From Bacteroidota bacterium (GTDB lineage Bacteria > Bacteroidota > Ignavibacteria > Tepidaquicellales > Tepidaquicellaceae): a stretch of DNA of 8,316 bases. A program made the position numbers and the translations under genes. The notes under the pieces are model-generated. The model ran no database searches. It was not told the DNA's origin and saw only the letters and a program-made list of their open reading frames with translations. Shown here piece by piece: positions 7,156 through 8,316 of the stretch (position 1 is its first letter; every line of letters starts with the position of its first letter). The stretch spans positions 1-8,316 of the forward strand of contig DOWN01000189.1 of NCBI GenBank assembly GCA_003519545.1, in the 5' to 3' direction.

Positions 7156-8316
7156 TTAATAATGTTCAGTTGAATCCCAAACAACTTTATCTTTAGTTTG
7201 TCTGAACACTTTCACCGCTCTAATCATTGCGAAGAGATTAACAACGTTATCAATTACCATTCTGAACACACCCATTATAGCGTATCTTAATCCATACCAG
7301 TTATAAGTGAAAGCGAATCTATGAAATATTCTCACGACCATAAAGAAAGTCGCGGCAAGCATCAGATACCAGAGTGGAGATGTTGTTCCGACAATCGGTT
7401 TTAACATCGGACTTGTGTATCCGAGAGATAATGTGATTGTATAGACTAAGAAATATCCGAGACAAAGGTAAGACAGAGCAGTACCGAAGAATGATAGGAT
7501 AGATTTTCTGTCTCTGAGCAAGAAATATTTAGTTTTAGCAGAACCTTTCCATCCGTGGATTTTCCAGTTTTGGAAAACGATACCGGCTAACCATCTTGAT
7601 CTTTGTTTTACGGAACCCCAGAAAGTATTAGGGAAGTATTCACCTGTAGCGATTCTTGTATTTCCGTGTTCTCTGTCAGTTTTTAAATTAACAAAAGAAG
7701 TTTTAAATCCGAGTTTATAAAATCTTAATCCAAGTTCATAATCTTCAGTAAGGTTAGCATCATTGAAAATAGGAAGTTTTCTTTTTTCTTTAAGATTAAT
7801 TTCCCTTTTCTTAGGTCTCATTACGACCGGGACAGTTTCACCTGTATCGGTAACTCTTTGCTCTTCAATAAAATCAGAAACTTCCTGAGCAGGAATTTTA
7901 AGCTCTTCAGTTGTTTTTCCAGTTAAATCTTCTTTGATGAACTCATCAGGTTTAGTTTCAATAAGAGTTTCAAGTTCTTTTAACTGTTCCTGTGCAATAT
8001 TTAAATCAGGAATTTTTACCTGTTCACCTTCAGTGACAAGTTTATTATCTTTTAACTGATTATAAAATGATTCAAATAATTTTTTATAAAGAGTGTCTTT
8101 GTCTTCTTCTTTTACAGTAGTTTGCTGTTGTTGTATTTGAGAAGCGACCGGCTCTTGTTTTGCGAACTGCTGAATCTGTTCAGAAAGTTTCTGCTGAGCT
8201 TCAGTAAGACCGGTAACAGGTTTTACTTCCTGTTTAGGTTCCGGAGTTAAAGAAGATAACTGATTGAAAATATCAGCAGTTTTTTTCTCTAAAGATTCTT
8301 TTGAATCCTGAATTTT
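7156..8316 (-). CDS. NfrB-like membrane glycosyltransferase (GT2), C-terminal part, N-terminus cut by window edge
   Basis: The frame is open from the right edge to the stop at 7156 (386 visible residues, numbered from the edge). Residues 184-386 match the C-terminal half of NfrB-like GT2 enzymes: FNDANLTEDYELGLRF with the TED motif at 190-192, TREYFP-like TGEYFPNTF, QRSRW (238-242), then two or three membrane segments (about 275-300, 314-331, possibly 343-364) and the closing WDSTEHY, which resembles the family's WDKTAH. It should sit in the inner membrane and transfer sugars for an exopolysaccharide or envelope glycan. No MshEN-like domain follows, unlike some NfrB proteins. Residues 1-165 are rich in Gln, Glu, Lys and Thr, look helical and disordered (IQQQQTT near 61-67), and take the place where the donor-binding half of the domain would normally abut. 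The internal ATG at 7821 is not a good start because it lies within this open frame. It ends at its own terminator. Confidence 0.85.
   Translation of the reverse strand, partial: KIQDSKESLEKKTADIFNQLSSLTPEPKQEVKPVTGLTEAQQKLSEQIQQFAKQEPVASQIQQQQTTVKEEDKDTLYKKLFESFYNQLKDNKLVTEGEQVKIPDLNIAQEQLKELETLIETKPDEFIKEDLTGKTTEELKIPAQEVSDFIEEQRVTDTGETVPVVMRPKKREINLKEKRKLPIFNDANLTEDYELGLRFYKLGFKTSFVNLKTDREHGNTRIATGEYFPNTFWGSVKQRSRWLAGIVFQNWKIHGWKGSAKTKYFLLRDRKSILSFFGTALSYLCLGYFLVYTITLSLGYTSPMLKPIVGTTSPLWYLMLAATFFMVVRIFHRFAFTYNWYGLRYAIMGVFRMVIDNVVNLFAMIRAVKVFRQTKDKVVWDSTEHY

Noticed and set aside
7156..7821. A complete 221-residue gene starting at the ATG at 7821
   Set aside because: The frame continues upstream without a stop to the window edge, and a start there would leave a glycosyltransferase fragment without its donor half.

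Overview
The window looks like a chromosomal segment from an AT-rich member of the Bacteroidota/Chlorobiota group, most plausibly Ignavibacteria. The best evidence is the C-terminus of the hydrolase on 3576-5609. It has the PNPFNP...IYDMLGREVATLV...SGIYFMRL pattern of type A sorting domains used by the type IX secretion system (T9SS), in the form typical of Ignavibacteria. The A-rich leaders without Shine-Dalgarno motifs agree with this. The lineage is inferred from protein style, not from a marker gene.

Layout from left to right. (1) Positions 1-1781, minus strand: an ABC-F family double-ATPase that runs off the left edge, read from a probable TTG start. (2) A 100-bp AT-rich divergent spacer. 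(3) 1882-3474, plus strand: a secreted serine hydrolase of the X-Pro dipeptidyl-peptidase (S15/CocE-like) type. (4) A strong hairpin terminator at about 3489-3515, shared by two converging genes. (5) 3576-5609, minus strand: a longer paralogue of the same hydrolase that ends in a T9SS sorting domain. (6) A 150-bp spacer with a perfect palindrome laid over a promoter-like sequence. (7) 5760-6911, minus strand: a UDP-N-acetylglucosamine 2-epimerase (WecB/MnaA-like). (8) A 244-bp spacer with a textbook intrinsic terminator for the next gene. (9) 7156-8316, minus strand: the C-terminal part of an NfrB-like membrane glycosyltransferase that runs off the right edge. At least 165 residues of charged, Gln-rich sequence lie directly in front of its TED motif.

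The genes do not form one operon. Each is separated by a terminator, a change of strand, or a spacer of 100-244 bp. Two themes can be seen: a pair of exported hydrolases arranged tail to tail, one with and one without the T9SS tag, and two envelope polysaccharide functions (epimerase and glycosyltransferase) on the same strand. I see no tRNA, rRNA, CRISPR array, transposon or phage gene. The most unusual items are the insert-like region in the glycosyltransferase and the paralogous hydrolase pair that differs in its sorting signal.
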